Origin: Axinella damicornis
Lineage: Eukaryota; Porifera; Demospongiae; Axinellida; Axinellidae
Direction: 5' to 3'
Assembly: GCA_963931865.1 (NCBI GenBank)
Contig: OZ007512.1
Coordinates: forward strand, 3,019,950-3,083,949
DNA length: 64,000 bases
The notes beneath the pieces are model-generated. The model did not search any database, was not told the origin of the DNA, and saw only the letters and a program-made list of their open reading frames with translations. The translations under genes and the position numbers were made by a program. Below are positions 32,660 through 46,100 of this stretch, piece after piece (within the stretch, counting starts at the first letter, position 1; every line of letters begins with the position of its first letter).

Positions 32660-33300
32660 ATTCTCTGTCTCCAGTCTCAAACCAAAGCCTGGCAAGTCCA
32701 TAGGAGTGCCGCCTGTACGTGCAGTGACCCATGATAGGGCCCGCACTGGACTGTCTCATGCAGGGCTACGTATCAGGATGTAACCACACATTATGGATAA
32801 TAACTTGACTTTTAATTCCAGAGGAATTAATAATATTATGGGATCATCGGCCACCTGTGCATGCAGCTGACAAAAGCATGACCTTCTGGAGAAGGAGATC
32901 TGCCTAAAGTGCATGGGACACCTCGATCCGCATGCAGGTTTGACCCACAGAAGGCATGCACAGCTCATCTATAGAGTTAGTTGGACAGACATGCAGCCAT
33001 GCAACCGAGGATTTCATCGTGTACTTACTGCCTATATATAGAATTAAACGTCTTGTCTACAAGTCTCCATCTTCAATCCAGTGTCCGTGTCATCATTAGT
33101 TAACTCTGAGAGTGTATTAAATTCGCAGTGAGTTCGTGTTTGTATGATTGTAGATGAGAGGATCGAGTGACTACAGTGAAGTGTAATGCATCAGTGTCAT
33201 CGAGGTACATACCATAAACCACTCTAAAGCTCACATGTACTGGTATAGATGATTCAACACGCATTACCTCACTAATTGGTTCAATAATCAACTTTGTTAC
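32660..33300. other. No supported gene
   Basis: Ordinary non-coding sequence; no repeats or exon signals I can defend. Confidence 0.4.
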
Positions 33301-33309
33301 ATAAATTAT

Positions 33310-33552
33310 TCATTCAGTGCAGCTGTCAGTAGTTTGTGCTTGTTCAGAACATAGTCCTAGTGAGTCATTCCTGCCACCCTCCAATGCTAGTGACGTCCCT
33401 GGAGACATTGCTGGTGACTTCTCTGGGGGGCTTAAGCCTGTCAGGAGGGGACAGCCGTGGGAGACTAGGATGGAGAGCCGGGGACACTGGGTCACCACCG
33501 ACTGGATCCCCTCATCCGTCACATCAGATGTGCAGTGACTGATGTTGAACTC
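33310..33552 (-). CDS. Orphan 3'-terminal exon of an LRR (AMN1/FBXL-like) protein
   Basis: Reading leftward after the acceptor CACTGCAG, the exon encodes EFNISHCTSDVTDEGIQSVV, then CPRLSILVSHGCPLLTG, and ends TGA at 33312-33310. This is a cysteine-containing leucine-rich repeat (LxxLxxxxC..(I/L)TDxGI) as in FBXL and AMN1 proteins, followed by a Ser/Pro-rich tail. The upstream exons should lie to the right on this strand, but 33.6-37 kb is filled with mobile elements and I found none. It may be a remnant or the end of a gene with very long introns. Confidence 0.45.
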   Translation of the reverse strand, partial: EFNISHCTSDVTDEGIQSVVTQCPRLSILVSHGCPLLTGLSPPEKSPAMSPGTSLALEGGRNDSLGLCSEQAQTTDSCTE

Positions 33553-34044
33553 CTGCAGTGAACACACAAATTAGACTCTCACTTTTGCACTTCTGTACAG
33601 CCTCACAAGTCTATTGCAATTTTGCATGCATGCATTCTAAGTGTGACTTCACTTGTTTCACAATATCGAGGCAACACTGGCAAGTGTGTTTTAACTTTAA
33701 TACCCGTGATCTATATAGATGACCACCTCAGCGGTTGAGCACTCCCCTAGCTAGTCACCCAAAACGATCGTGGCAGACTGGTCAAGCCTCCTTGTACCAA
33801 GCACAAGATTCAATCACGAGACAACTCTCAGAATGTGCTCATTCTAGCTTTCAAGATGTCTTCTGTCCTGACAGACAGAAGGTTCAGGTTTGGCTTCGCC
33901 AGACTATCCAACCAGCATGTCAGAGTAGCCTCGTTCCCAGGTCTTCCACACCTCCAGTTATTCATGCGTACAGTATACACTATACAAACTGCATCATGAA
34001 ACTGAAACTCTCATGACATCATGAAGTCACTGGGCAGGAAAGGG

Positions 34045-34653
34045 TTAACCCTTTAAGCCCCATTGACGTCTATAGGCGTCATTTTGACTCTATGCACTCA
34101 TAGGGCTTCTCGTCAGCCCAAAAAGAGACCAAAAAGTCTTCAGAGGGCCTAGGGACAATTTTGAGGGACGAACCCAAAAATTTGGTCAGATTTCGGCGCG
34201 CCCTCCCCACTAAACGAAAGGCAGGGGGGTTTCGAAAGGGGGGGCAGGGGCCCCCCCTTCGACTGTCGTGGGCGGTTTTTGATTTTAATGAGATTCATTG
34301 GCCCGAGGATTTTTGATTCTAATGATATTCATAGACCCCACCCAGGGCCTCAAGAAAACATGCAAATTGGTGGTGTAAGGTGTGCCATCAGTCAGATCTG
34401 GCCCAAGTTTAGGGAAATGCTGGGCGAAAATCCGGCTGACATCCACATTTGACCTCCGATTGCTGGCCTTGTGGGGGGTCATGAATATCATTAACGGTAT
34501 TGCCAGAGGGGTCTCTCCATGTGTGCGGGCCCCACCAAGTTTGGCCGCTAAGGAGCGTATGCTGTGGGAGAGGAGTACCTACGAAAGTGGTGTGCGCTGA
34601 ATGCATGAAAATGTGTTGTCTTGGTGGGAAGAATTCGGTGGTTAAAGGGTTAA
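34045..34653. mobile_element. 609-bp piggyBac-like MITE (TTAA target)
   Basis: TTAA followed by CCCTTTAAGCCCC begins the element, and GGTTAAAGGG followed by TTAA ends it. Target TTAA plus CCCTTT termini match piggyBac-type elements. It is non-coding. Confidence 0.7.
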
Positions 34654-34995
34654 GCTGCAAACTGCATACTGTAGGCGATCAAACACTGCAGATGCAGAAG
34701 ACCGACCTGGGAACGTAGATTACCATGTCTCGATTACTAGCATGGTCAAGGAGTTACGGTATTATATGTAAGTGCAGGCAGGCATTTGCTTCCAGAGTTT
34801 TCTGTGTTCCACACTCATGTTCAACATACTGGCTACGCCAAGCTGAGCTGGACGACTTTAATTGTACATTCCATACACGACCTAACAACAATGCCAACAA
34901 TGGCAACGTTCATGTGCATGGCCGCCTTGAACCGGTCTGCGGGGGTACTAAGTCTGGCCGGAAACATCATAGTGTCCAGGCATTCCCTCCCCCCC

Positions 34996-35516
34996 ACTGG
35001 CGTAGGAAGCAGGGGGGCTCCAGGGGCTGGCGCCCCCCTTGTTGCAGAGGAGCTCACTGGCTAGATCCAGCTATCAACCAGAAGAGCTGAGCTAGTTAGC
35101 TAGCTAGCTACGTACGGCACCGTCGGCTTTGTCCACTTCAATTTTTCTGACATTCTCCAACGTATAATAAGATCACAACATTGAACCTTCACCTTTTCTG
35201 TGGGGCTCGCTCATGCTCGCCCTAATTAGGCGTGGTTACCGGTATACCTTCCGTGTCCCGCAAAGCGACATCTCCATTCGATCATTCCACCTCGACGGTC
35301 ACGGATGACACGAAAAGCAGAAAGCAGTTACAGTGCAGTGCAAAGCACGAAGGTGCCACGAGAGCCCATCCAGACAACTGAAAAATGAAGGTGAAAAAAT
35401 TTTCCGCGCTTCGCGCGGACAGATCGGCACTTCGCGCCTCTATTCACCACCTTCGGCAGTGGCCCTACTCAGGAGTAGTGCCCCCCTTCCAAAAAACAAC
35501 TTCCTACGCCACTGCT
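34996..35516. mobile_element. Repeat bounded by inverted GGCGTAGGAAG ends
   Basis: It begins ACTGGCGTAGGAAGCAGGG and ends AACTTCCTACGCCACTG. The interior holds the segment shared with 10630-10810. A related left end (CCCGTAGGAAGCAATTTT) is at 38166. Non-autonomous; family not assigned. Confidence 0.55.
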
Positions 35517-35664
35517 CCCCCCCCCCAAAAAGAAATACGGCTGGACCCGAGTACATGACCACAACACGGACTCCAAAGGAAGACGCAAAACAGCTACATA
35601 TGTACATGTAGACATACCTCTGAGTTTCAGTGATAAGCTTCGAGCCTCTGTATGCCTTACCCAC

Positions 35665-36924
35665 TATGGAACGCGGAATGCGACAAAATTCAATTATAAG
35701 CGATCGTCGATTTTATAAGCGATTTTCGTTCCTTGAAAATCGATTTCACAATCGATCGCCGATTTTATAATCGATTGTCGATTTTATAGCTAAGCGATTT
35801 TCGATCCTTGAAAATCGATTTCACAATCGATCGCCGATTTTATAATCGATTGTCGATTTTCAATCGATTGTCGATTTTCTAATCGATCGCCGATTTTATA
35901 ATCGATTGCAATCGATCGCAATGGATTGGCAATCGCCAATGGGACTCTGTAAAAGCTGGACTCTGGACTGGACTGTGGACGGGACTGACCAAAACAGCTG
36001 TATACAGACAGCAAACGTCACCAAAGCTATGAAGGGTCGTCTCGAGCTCTGTCTCAAGCTGCTTCCTAGCCTGTTGCGGCATCGTCTCCTCGATATCCGA
36101 GAGGTCAAAGGTCACGTGCATATTTAATGAGCTTCTACAAAAGTGGCTAGGGCTGAATTCTTTAGCATGGGTTCTGAACCAGTTTTGAGCATCCATGACT
36201 TGTATCGACTGTTTTCTTATGGAGGTCACACACATTTGTTGGAAAGAACCATCGTCAAACTCTCCAGTTAGATGCTCTGCCTGCTTGATGGATTAGAAGA
36301 GCGGTTATTACCAAACTCCAGCCTTTGTGAAGTGTAGAACCAGAAGTCCCATGTTATCCATGACTGTAGTTTGAGCCCATTGTTGAAGCTCATTAAGTTA
36401 AAAAGGCCTATGCACGTGACCTTTCACAGCTTTGGTGACGTTTGCTGGCTGTTTTGGTCAGCCCAGTCCAGTCCATAGTCCAGTCCAGTCCACAGTCCAG
36501 TCCATGGTCCAGTCCAGTCCACAGTCCAGTCCAGAGTCCAGCTTTTACAGAGTCCCATTATTGCCAATCGATCGACAATCGATTTTACAAATCGACAATC
36601 GATTGGAAAATCGACAATCGATTATAAAATCGGCGATCGATTGGAAAATCGACAATCGATTATAAAATCGGCGATCGATTGTGAAATCGATTTTCAAGGA
36701 TCGAAAATCGCTTATAAAATCGACAATCGATTGAAAATCGACAATCGATTATAAAATCGGCGATCGATTGTGAAATCGATTTTCAAGGATCGAAAATCGC
36801 TTATAAAATCGACAATCGATTATAAAATCGGCAAACGATTGTGAAATCGATTATCAAAGATCGGAAATCGCTATTAAATCGATGATCGCTTATAATTGAT
36901 TTTTGTCGTATTCCGCGTTCCATA
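35665..36924. mobile_element. 1.26-kb ATCGAT-rich fold-back transposon with 6-bp duplication
   Basis: The ends TATGGAACGCGGAATGCGAC and its near-inverse, finishing CCGCGTTCCATA, are flanked by ACCCAC on both sides (35659-35664 and 36925-36930). The arms are made of repeated AATCGATCGCCGATTTTATA and TCGATTGTCGATTTT motifs in opposite orientations, plus a GGACTCTGGACTGGACTGT segment. The right arm carries an expanded CAGTCCAGTCC array (36460-36541). It has the same TATGG..CCATA ends and 6-bp target size as 21902-23533. Confidence 0.85.
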
Positions 36925-37168
36925 ACCCACCTCGCTCCTGCTCCGTGCGCTCACAGCCTGTACTTGAGCCAGCCATGCAGTGCCATGCTAGCTATATAGC
37001 TGTCCACGGCCGGCCGTCCCCGCAATCAACTTTGTTTGTTATTGTCGCATAATTGGAACATGACGTAATGTTGCTAGCCTACATGTACTATGTACATGTA
37101 TGTACAGCTAGCTTGCTTGGCCGCGGGCGATAACTTGACGTCTATATACAAGATCGACCCAGGCTACG

Positions 37169-40100
37169 ATGGCGGATGGTAAGTCAATGGGTATCCTGCC
37201 TGGAAGCACATCACCATCTCTGATCATGTATTTAACTGAGAAAACTTTGGGTCCTAGTCTCGAGCCACGCCCCCTTGGAAGGCACAGGGTGTGGCTGGTA
37301 ATAGTTTTAAGAAGCGCGTCGGTGGAAATAGAACCTCTACAGAGCGAAAGCACTGTTTTATAAGTCTAGTTAAGGGAAAGTTGCAATTGTCCCAGAGTAG
37401 GTCTGACATAATGACAGCCACTCTAATGCCCATTCCTACAATGTAGTTCAGTTCATTTTGATTTGATAACCCAGGAATCCGCATCCCCAATACAGTAGCT
37501 TTTCATGCAGGTCTTGGCCCCCATTAATGAGGGGTGGCTATATGAAATCATCACTGAACTTGCTTGAATTACCGTAGATGGCATTGCTCAAACTTGCTTT
37601 CAGGAAGGGCAAAGGGCAAATTCCCTCTTTTAAGGCAAACCACTCATGCCACTCTTCAATAGAAAGAAAAGCCAAGGGATTTAGTGGGATTTTAACCGAG
37701 GACAGCCTGAGTTGAGCACTAGAGACTCTCACACTAGCTACCAGTGCACCACCGCACACTTTGTGATGTTCCTCGGGTTGGAAGTCGGAGTCATCACTGT
37801 CAAGTTCAACTGCTCATGCTCTGGTTGAATGTCAGAATCATTCATGGCCATCCTGCACAGGCACAGAGTGAGAAATTGGTACAAATTCCTGCGAAAAATC
37901 ACAACACTTTTATACTATTTCCCATGAGCAAGTTTGTACATAATAAGAGCTTTGGCCCGGCAGAAGCCTGCCATGGAAACGCTCGAGGCTAAGCAGAGCT
38001 AAATATGCTGTAATTTGTGGGTGTCGTTGGTGTTGGGCTAGGGCTAGTATACTGGTATACTGACATGATTAAACACGGACTCTGAAGGAAAGTCGTATTA
38101 TTATCAAAACCTCTGAGTTTCGGTTAGGTGGTGGGAATATGGTCAGCTAAGTTACGAGCCTACAGGCCCGTAGGAAGCAATTTTAGTTTGGGCAGGCGTG
38201 GAGCGCTTTTGAGTGATGAGATCGTGGCAGTGCAATGGCGCGCGCAGCGCGCCGACCGAGAAGCGGAGCAATTAGCAAGCGCGCAAAGCGCGTCACATAG
38301 GAGGGTCTGTGGGCCCTCCCCCAGGAAAATTTTGAATTTAAGACCTTCTGAGATCGTTTCTGGTGCAATCTTGGAATGAAACTGCAAGATTCAACAACTT
38401 GCTAGCCAGACTGAGCATATTATTGGTCCGGCGGCCGCCGCACCTGCCGCACCTACTCCTACGGCCCTGGCCTATTGGCATGCTCGATACCTACCACGCA
38501 CCTCGTGCAACTTGAGCTCTTTGTTATTGTTGCATAATTATTACTCTAGTGGTTATTATAATTAGTAGATGAGGTAGTGGAGTCAATGTAGCCAAAGGAA
38601 CAGTACAGTGCACGGAGCTAAACTCAAACAACTGCATGATATAATCAAATTTAATTTGAAGATTATGTTAGTATTGTTATGATACAGGTAGCTGCATGGA
38701 ACCACCGGATTCTGGTCCTGGTCTTTTAGCCACACCCAAAACCGTTTGGCATATTTGGGTATCTGCAGTTGGGCACATCACTTCACATGTTCTCAGGCCA
38801 CGTGAGAACGAGGCTGGGCAACTAGGTGCACCGGTTGGTGTGGTTGAATGGAAGCTTAGTACGTACCTGTTAGGACACCCTATTGCATAATAGATACCAT
38901 GCTGTTTCCGTGCACAACCACAACCCAGTTAGTGGTTAGTGCTGATCTGGCATTTGCTTCAGGATACAGAGTGTGGGAGAGTGCAGGGGTGATGTACGCT
39001 TACTATACTCCATAGCCTCATTCCCAGGCCGCCGGGAGGAGAGAAGACGTCTTTAAATTTCTCCTCCCACGCGGCCTGGGAACGAGGCTATATACTCCAG
39101 ACCACCTTAGTTGCTAGAACGTGTAATTACCTATCTAGAGGTATTACCTTTCACAAAGGTATGCCTGGTATGTACTGATTATGCTGGCTACTATTCATGG
39201 TCATGAATATTTAACTATTAGGTGCTTTAGGCAGTGAATTCTGCACACTTAACCACATGTTGCTACATGTTGGCCACCACACCACATAGTGCCTATATGT
39301 TCTTAAATCAAGCATCAATCCTTGGAAGGATGTGGTCTGTCCAACCTCACCCATTCTAAAACATTTCTACCAGTAGGTGCTATGCCAGTTGAAACTTGAG
39401 TGCACTAGAGATAGCCAAGTTTTTTTCTGTGGATTCAATTCTCTCTCTTCATTCAATTTTACTGTCGAAAGTTATGAGGCCGCACCACAAGTGGTACGAG
39501 TGCATGTGATGTTGACAAAAGGTTGTATGCTGCAAATGTACAGAAACTGCAGTGGCCACAGCCCTACCGAGACACAACATAGAGAAGCGTTTTATTGCGA
39601 TATCTGCTAAGCTCTATATGGCAGCCTCGTTCCCAGGCCTTCTACACCAGGCTCCAGTCTTTGATCGCTTGCAAAAACTGGAGAACGAGGCTAGGTTACT
39701 TCTGCATGCCAGCACAGAATATGTAGCCTTGTTCCAAGGCCTATGCCGTTTTCGGTCGTATGAAGAATTCGTGCTTTCCTCCCTCAGGCGTATCCACATG
39801 TCTGACTCTGAAGGACGTTGAGAATGAGCTAAAGGAGGTGAGAGCCACCGACTGGTACCAACTGGGACTACAGCTAGACATCACGCCAGGCAAGCTGAGC
39901 GAGATTGAGACGGATCACTCGGGAGATGTCCAGCGCCGTAAGATTGAAGTTCTGGACTGGTGGCTTCGAAATGCGCGTGAAGTATCTTGGAAGAAGTTGG
40001 CAGATGCTCTGGAAAAGGCAGGTGGATATGGTGTCTTAGCACAGAGATTGAGACAAAAAATACCTGCAAAAGGTGAGAAACATGCACTGATTCCAGATGC

Positions 40101-43100
40101 TTCCCACGCTGAACGCATAATATTTTGATTGTGTGGACTCAGCACTTGCTGTACCAGACCCTCTTATCATAATTTTGGTATGGGTATGGGAATGGGACTA
40201 TAGAGCTAGTCCTACAGTATCTATCTAGCCTCGTTTCCAGGCCTCCACGCCCAACTTTTGTCATTTTTCGTACTGCAAGTGACAAAAGCTGGGTGTGGAG
40301 GCCTGGGAATGAGGCTAGTATCCATCTACCTCTGCCTCTACGTCGTGAAAATGATGTACAGGTGAGTGTACTGCTACCAATGTAATCTATTCATGCTTTA
40401 GTTGGCTGGGCTTCATCACAAAGCTATGTGTATGGTGTGTAATACTCCAAGTTCCCTTCTATTCAGGAAGTGGGTAGTAGCGGTGTTGATAGGTACTTAT
40501 ATTCATAGGGTACTTGTAATTGATATTGCTTGCCTTGTGGGAAGGAGGCACTCCTATCTCGTTGTACTCAGGAATGTAGTAATTACATCACTTGCTGCCA
40601 GGGCTGCTAGCCTCATTCCCAGGCCCCATACAAAAAATTGAAAAGGGTGTCTGGTAGCACTTCCGTGATTAATCTGTCACTGCTGTACACGTTGTGCTAC
40701 GGTAGGACACGCCTCATTTCAAACAATCATATCACCTGACTATCGTCATAACATGAAGCTGGAGACATTGTTGTTTCAAACTAGACAGATTGCATAGGTT
40801 GATCAGGACTCCAGCTAGGACTGACCTGTAGACGATTGGGAAGTTGGTCGTGATCATCTGCATGCGTAAACAGTGCTCTCCGATTGCACTTGTCCAGCAT
40901 TCTCCCACGAACGCGACACCACTTCTTTGCAAAGGAAAGAGACGAGGACACCGCAGTCTCGAGTGAAAAGTAAACTCAATAACGGTCTGCATGGTCTGTT
41001 TTATGCTTATATGTAGTAGTCAACATGATAGGTCTGACGTGAACGGATCCCGTTCCGTGGGGTTTTGTTTGGCAATCTGATTGGTGCCTCCAAACTACAA
41101 TAGTTGACAGAACTTATACAGAAATGCTACCAGGCCAATTATTCGTATGGGGCCTGGGAATGAGGCTAAAGTGCTGCTTGGTCTGTAGCACTAGCGTGCG
41201 AGGTTGAAAATGATGTGTAACAGATGTTGCCCAAGCCCTTTGGACAATAAGTGTAATTACTTTCACTTGTCCAGTACAGTATTCCTATCATTATGTTAGA
41301 CAGTTTGGAGGCATGTTCCAATTATGCTATAAATGTGTCATTGTATACTGCTTGTTGGAGTTCAATATGCTATCAGAAAGTTAGCAATGTTTGCTGCAGC
41401 TGCGCACTAAGTCCTCCGCCCGCAACAGTGTGAGGGAGTCGGCAGCAGGAGACTGGTTACCCAGCTCTTCTGGCAGTGGCAGCTAGGCCACGTGGCTCGA
41501 GCTCCATGGATGACTTGTCAAGAGCCTATAGGGCTAGAATAAACATCCACCAGCCAAAGCAGCCTCCTGTCCTTTCTACCAAAGGCGGAGATGACTAACC
41601 CTAATCTGGTTATTCATCTAGTGGGTCTGTATAATATACTGTGTGGACTTCACCGGATTATACTTCCAGATTGTCTTAGTGATACGACAATACATTTATA
41701 TACACTAGCTGGTTCGTAGCTCCTTACATTGGATTCAGAAGGCTCTAAGATCCATCTCCGGGTGTCTAAAATTCAAAATGTTTCGGGGGTTTTGTTCCCA
41801 GACCCCTCTAGGGATAACTTATACACACTTTATATGCCGCGCAAGCACCAAGTGATTGAAAGTAGATGTTGGATGTGTAAACTCACACAGGTGTAACATC
41901 TACTTTCCTCTTCCGGTTTTCTGCAACAGATTGTGATGTAACCCCACCTGCTAAGCGGCATAGACAACACACAGTCACTGTAACGGAGGGCACAGAACGT
42001 AAGTTATCTGTGTTTATTGTTACCACAAATCCTTCTGCCATGGTACACAAGTGAGTTTTGCCGGGTTCTAATTTGTACTTGTGCCACTGCCTTGGAATAT
42101 AATTAATGGTTGTCTGACTGAGTGTCTGTCTGGAAGGTGAAGTTCTTTAACATGCTCGTATGTATACCACTAGTGCGTAATCATCGTAAGAGTCTTTCCA
42201 TCTGGCTGGCTGTTGCTTGCAGTACCAATTCTGGTATGATCGAGTGGAAACTGCACTTCTGGTACCAGGGCAATTCACAAGTAGCACAAGCTAGGATAGG
42301 CGAATTTCATTTCTACTTTTCTGTCTTCCCTTTGGGAGCCATGGCATTGCTCGATCAACTGAAACTATGTGGCATATGTGATTAAAGAACTACGAGAACA
42401 GAGATTCCTTACGATGGTGTGGCAATTGTCCTTCAACAGCGCCCACAACTTCGCCAGCATATTGAGTAATGCACGACCCCGTTACATAGTCGACCGTAAC
42501 CGCATGCTCTGGATAATAAAATTCAGTGCACCATCTGTGAAGTAGTAGGCGCTTCTCTGCAGACCTTTCTCCGCAGGTAGTACCTGCAATTTCAACATGA
42601 TCTTGCCTTGCCGTGTGCGCCGACAGTCGATCTGGCTAGCCATTTATTATTCTATTTGGCGATTGACTTTCAAATCGCCAAATCGCCAAATTAAACGGTC
42701 GCCAAAATTTCCCGGTATACGGTACGTGTATTTTTTCATGTCAAAAAATACACGTATGTATATAACTTGAACTACACATGTACACTTGGTAGTTGCTGTA
42801 TGCATTCAGTAATTGTGATACTGTTATTTGGGAAAAAAAAGTAATTTTGTATCATGATGTGTGGGCGTTTGAAAGAAGCTGCCACGGAGTACAAATCCCA
42901 TGTACACCGGGCGGCTTCTTTGAAGTGTTAGTTGTACCCCGGGGTACAACTGCAATGTAGTCATTAAGCAAGTACTGCACAATCACAAGCAAAGATGAAA
43001 CCAAACAGTATTATTATCATAGAGTCGGTAGACTCTATATGTAGGGATACAACGGACACGCAATTGAAGCTAATACAAAAAAATCTTCCCAAATCTCAAA

Positions 43101-46100
43101 AACGGGCGGCAAATAAATTATTCCTTTATGACAACTTACTATTGGTCTTCGAGTGTTTTCCTGGCCCAGAAGACTCCCAGTGTCGTGAATAACCGTCGCG
43201 AAAGTACCGTGCCAAAAAGTCACCAAACCGCCAAAATCGGTTTTCTTCTTCTTCTTCTTCTTCTTCTTCTTCTTCTTCTTCTTCTTCTTTCTTCAGATGG
43301 GCTAGTTCAAATTTGGCTGACTCCCTCACTATGGGGTTTTACAAAACAGCAGCATTTTACACTGAGCAGTGCACGACCCCATCGCTTTTTGTCTACTTCG
43401 AAGTCTCACGAGGCGCTTGAAACTGCCCACTTGATAACTATGGCTTCATGTTCGACGCCATTTTCTTCATATGTGCGCATGCGTAGAGCAACTTTGAACT
43501 TTGAACTCAAAATCGGTAGACTCTGTATGTAGGGATACGACGTACACGCAATATATGCTAATACAAAAGAATCTCTCCAAATCTCAGAAACGGTACACTT
43601 ATAAGCCTTTATCATCCCTACCTTGTTTCCTTACTTTTTGCGGTTCTGGTATCCCTACATCCTGTTACATTTTAAATGTTTTTTATTACTTGTACGTATA
43701 TATATCCGTCACACTTTAATTGCACGGGGCAGGGGGCGGTTGCATCGCTGCGGTTTCTGTGGTCCCAATAGCCACGTGCATGTACTGCGCGTGCGGAATG
43801 CAGAGTTACGAAAGAAGCAATCTATCCGGGGAAAAGGGACACCGCCTCAGAAGAGAGTATGGCAAAGGAGAGAGAGTCTGACAGATTGACGAAGAAGCGA
43901 TGTATACGAGGAGAGTTTAGCGGAGACAAGTAAGACAAACGTTTAGTCTAGGCCATGGTACGTACATATAGTAGAGTGTTGACAGTGTCGAAGGGTGTAG
44001 AACCTCGTTAACGTCTTCGTATTCTTCCTGGCAACGCTTAGCCATCTTCAACCTCAGCAACTTCGCACAACTTCGAACAACTAAACTTCGCACGCTGAAC
44101 TGACCTTCGCACCTTCATTTTTCTTCCACAGGAAACCACGCCTACTGCTACAGATTACAGATTGTGATCGTGCGCGAGGCATAGACACTGCGCATGCGTA
44201 TTCCTAGTACATGTAAAGTAATAAAAAACATTTAAAATGTAACAGGATGTAGGGATACCAGAACCGCAAAAAGTAAGGAAACAAGGTAGGGATGATCACA
44301 CAAAACAGTGAAGTATAAAACCCCCTACAGAGATCTTTTTCCATAAAAGATATGTAGGGGGATTGTATACTTCACTGTTTTGTGTGATCATCCCTACCTT
44401 GTTTCCTTACTTTTTGCGGTTCTGGTATCCCTGCATCCTGTTACATTTTAAATGTTTTTTATTACTTGTTTATGTCTTCTTTTTTTAGCAGCAGGCGCAT
44501 GCATACTGGACTCTGGCATGCCAGCAATGGCTGAAGAATCAGACCCAAGCATCTCAAAAGCCAACCCTTTTCTGGATGGATACTAAGCCAGTGCTCCCTG
44601 AGCTGAAGTAGTGTAGGTAAAATAGCTATACCAGATAGTAGTAGCGACACATTGTTGAGTCTTTAGATAGGCATTCACCCCTCTCACAGAACACAGTCTA
44701 GTAACATATATAGCACAGAGAATTTACCTCAGTCCAGTTACGGTAAGTTATCACAACAGCGCAAGGTACTTCTAATTCAGCGATCTTGAATAATAATTAC
44801 GTATCGTTGCTAAGTGATCGTTTAAGTGCGCATGCGTACAAACATGAAAATGGCGTGACAAATGAAGCCATAGTTATTGAGTGGGCAGCTGTAGCCGCCT
44901 GGTGAAGACTTGGAGGTTGCCAAAAAGCGATGGGCTGGTGCACTGCTCGGTGTAAAATGCTGCTGTTTCGTGCGAAAACCATCATGAGGGATTGAAGCGA
45001 CGTTGAGCTAGCCCGTCTGAAAGAAGAAGAAGAAAGAAGAAGAAAGAAAAACAATTTGCCCGTTTTGCGAGTACCTGGTGCGGTACTTTCGCGACGGTTT
45101 TTCGCGACGCGAGGAGTCTTGTTGGTCATGAAAACACTCGAAGATGAACGGTAAGTGGTTATAAAGGCTTATAAGTGTACCGTTTCTGAGATTTGGAGAG
45201 ATTCTTTTGTATTAGCATATATTGCGTGTACGTCGTATCCCTACATACAGAGTCTACCGACTCTGTGATATATAATATATACAGGCGCGATGTGACTACG
45301 CTGCACGATTAGTTGCCTCGCGCTAAGGCGCTCGGCAATTATGTGGAAAGATATGTAAGATGGTGTTGTATACTGAACTGTTATATGCCATCATCACTGC
45401 TTGTTTTCATACTTTTTGCTGTTTTGATATATATCCCTACATCTCCATACATTTTAATGTTTTTTACACTTGTACAACTATAATGTGATGTAAATAACCT
45501 CACAGCTCGCACAAAAATACTACAAAGACTCTGACTACACCATCGTGATCACTATCATACAGTTTTGGTGCCGAAAGTGGTGGCGGAGGTAAAGCGTTTT
45601 TGTTGTGCCGTCGGACGCCATTGCTTGAGCGCTCTCTTCGACTTTCATTGGCAGTACAGCTCTTAGGAATGGCACACGATTCCAACCACACGGTTGTGAT
45701 CGCTGTCATTCAGTGACGCTTACTTCACGAAACTCACCGTGGCCATGCTGTTGAAGTTGTGAGCACTGTAATAGTTTCTTGTCTTCCCTTTGGCCGCCAT
45801 TGCTAGAGATTGACTGGGCGTGGTTGCCACGTGGCATGTGTGTTGATTGGAATGAAACGCAATACTTGGCTTGTGCTACGGCGAGTTGCAACCAGGATTG
45901 CAACAGCTGCCAGGAGTGCAGTTGGCCCTCGAATAATTATGAGCTCTGTCAACACTACACCACTTGGGTCATGGTTCTGACATAACTGCACTGATTCTAT
46001 GTACTTTGTACTTGTGCATTAAATAAATGATGCATTAAATAAATGATGCTGCATGCTTAGAATGACAAATGCACTTATGCAATTAGGTGCACTTATAATA

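Noticed and set aside
37538..37800. Minus-strand frame with a DSDDSDFQPEE-like acidic stretch
   Set aside because: Slightly protein-like, perhaps a transposon fragment, but it lies inside an intron and has no recognisable domain or splice support.
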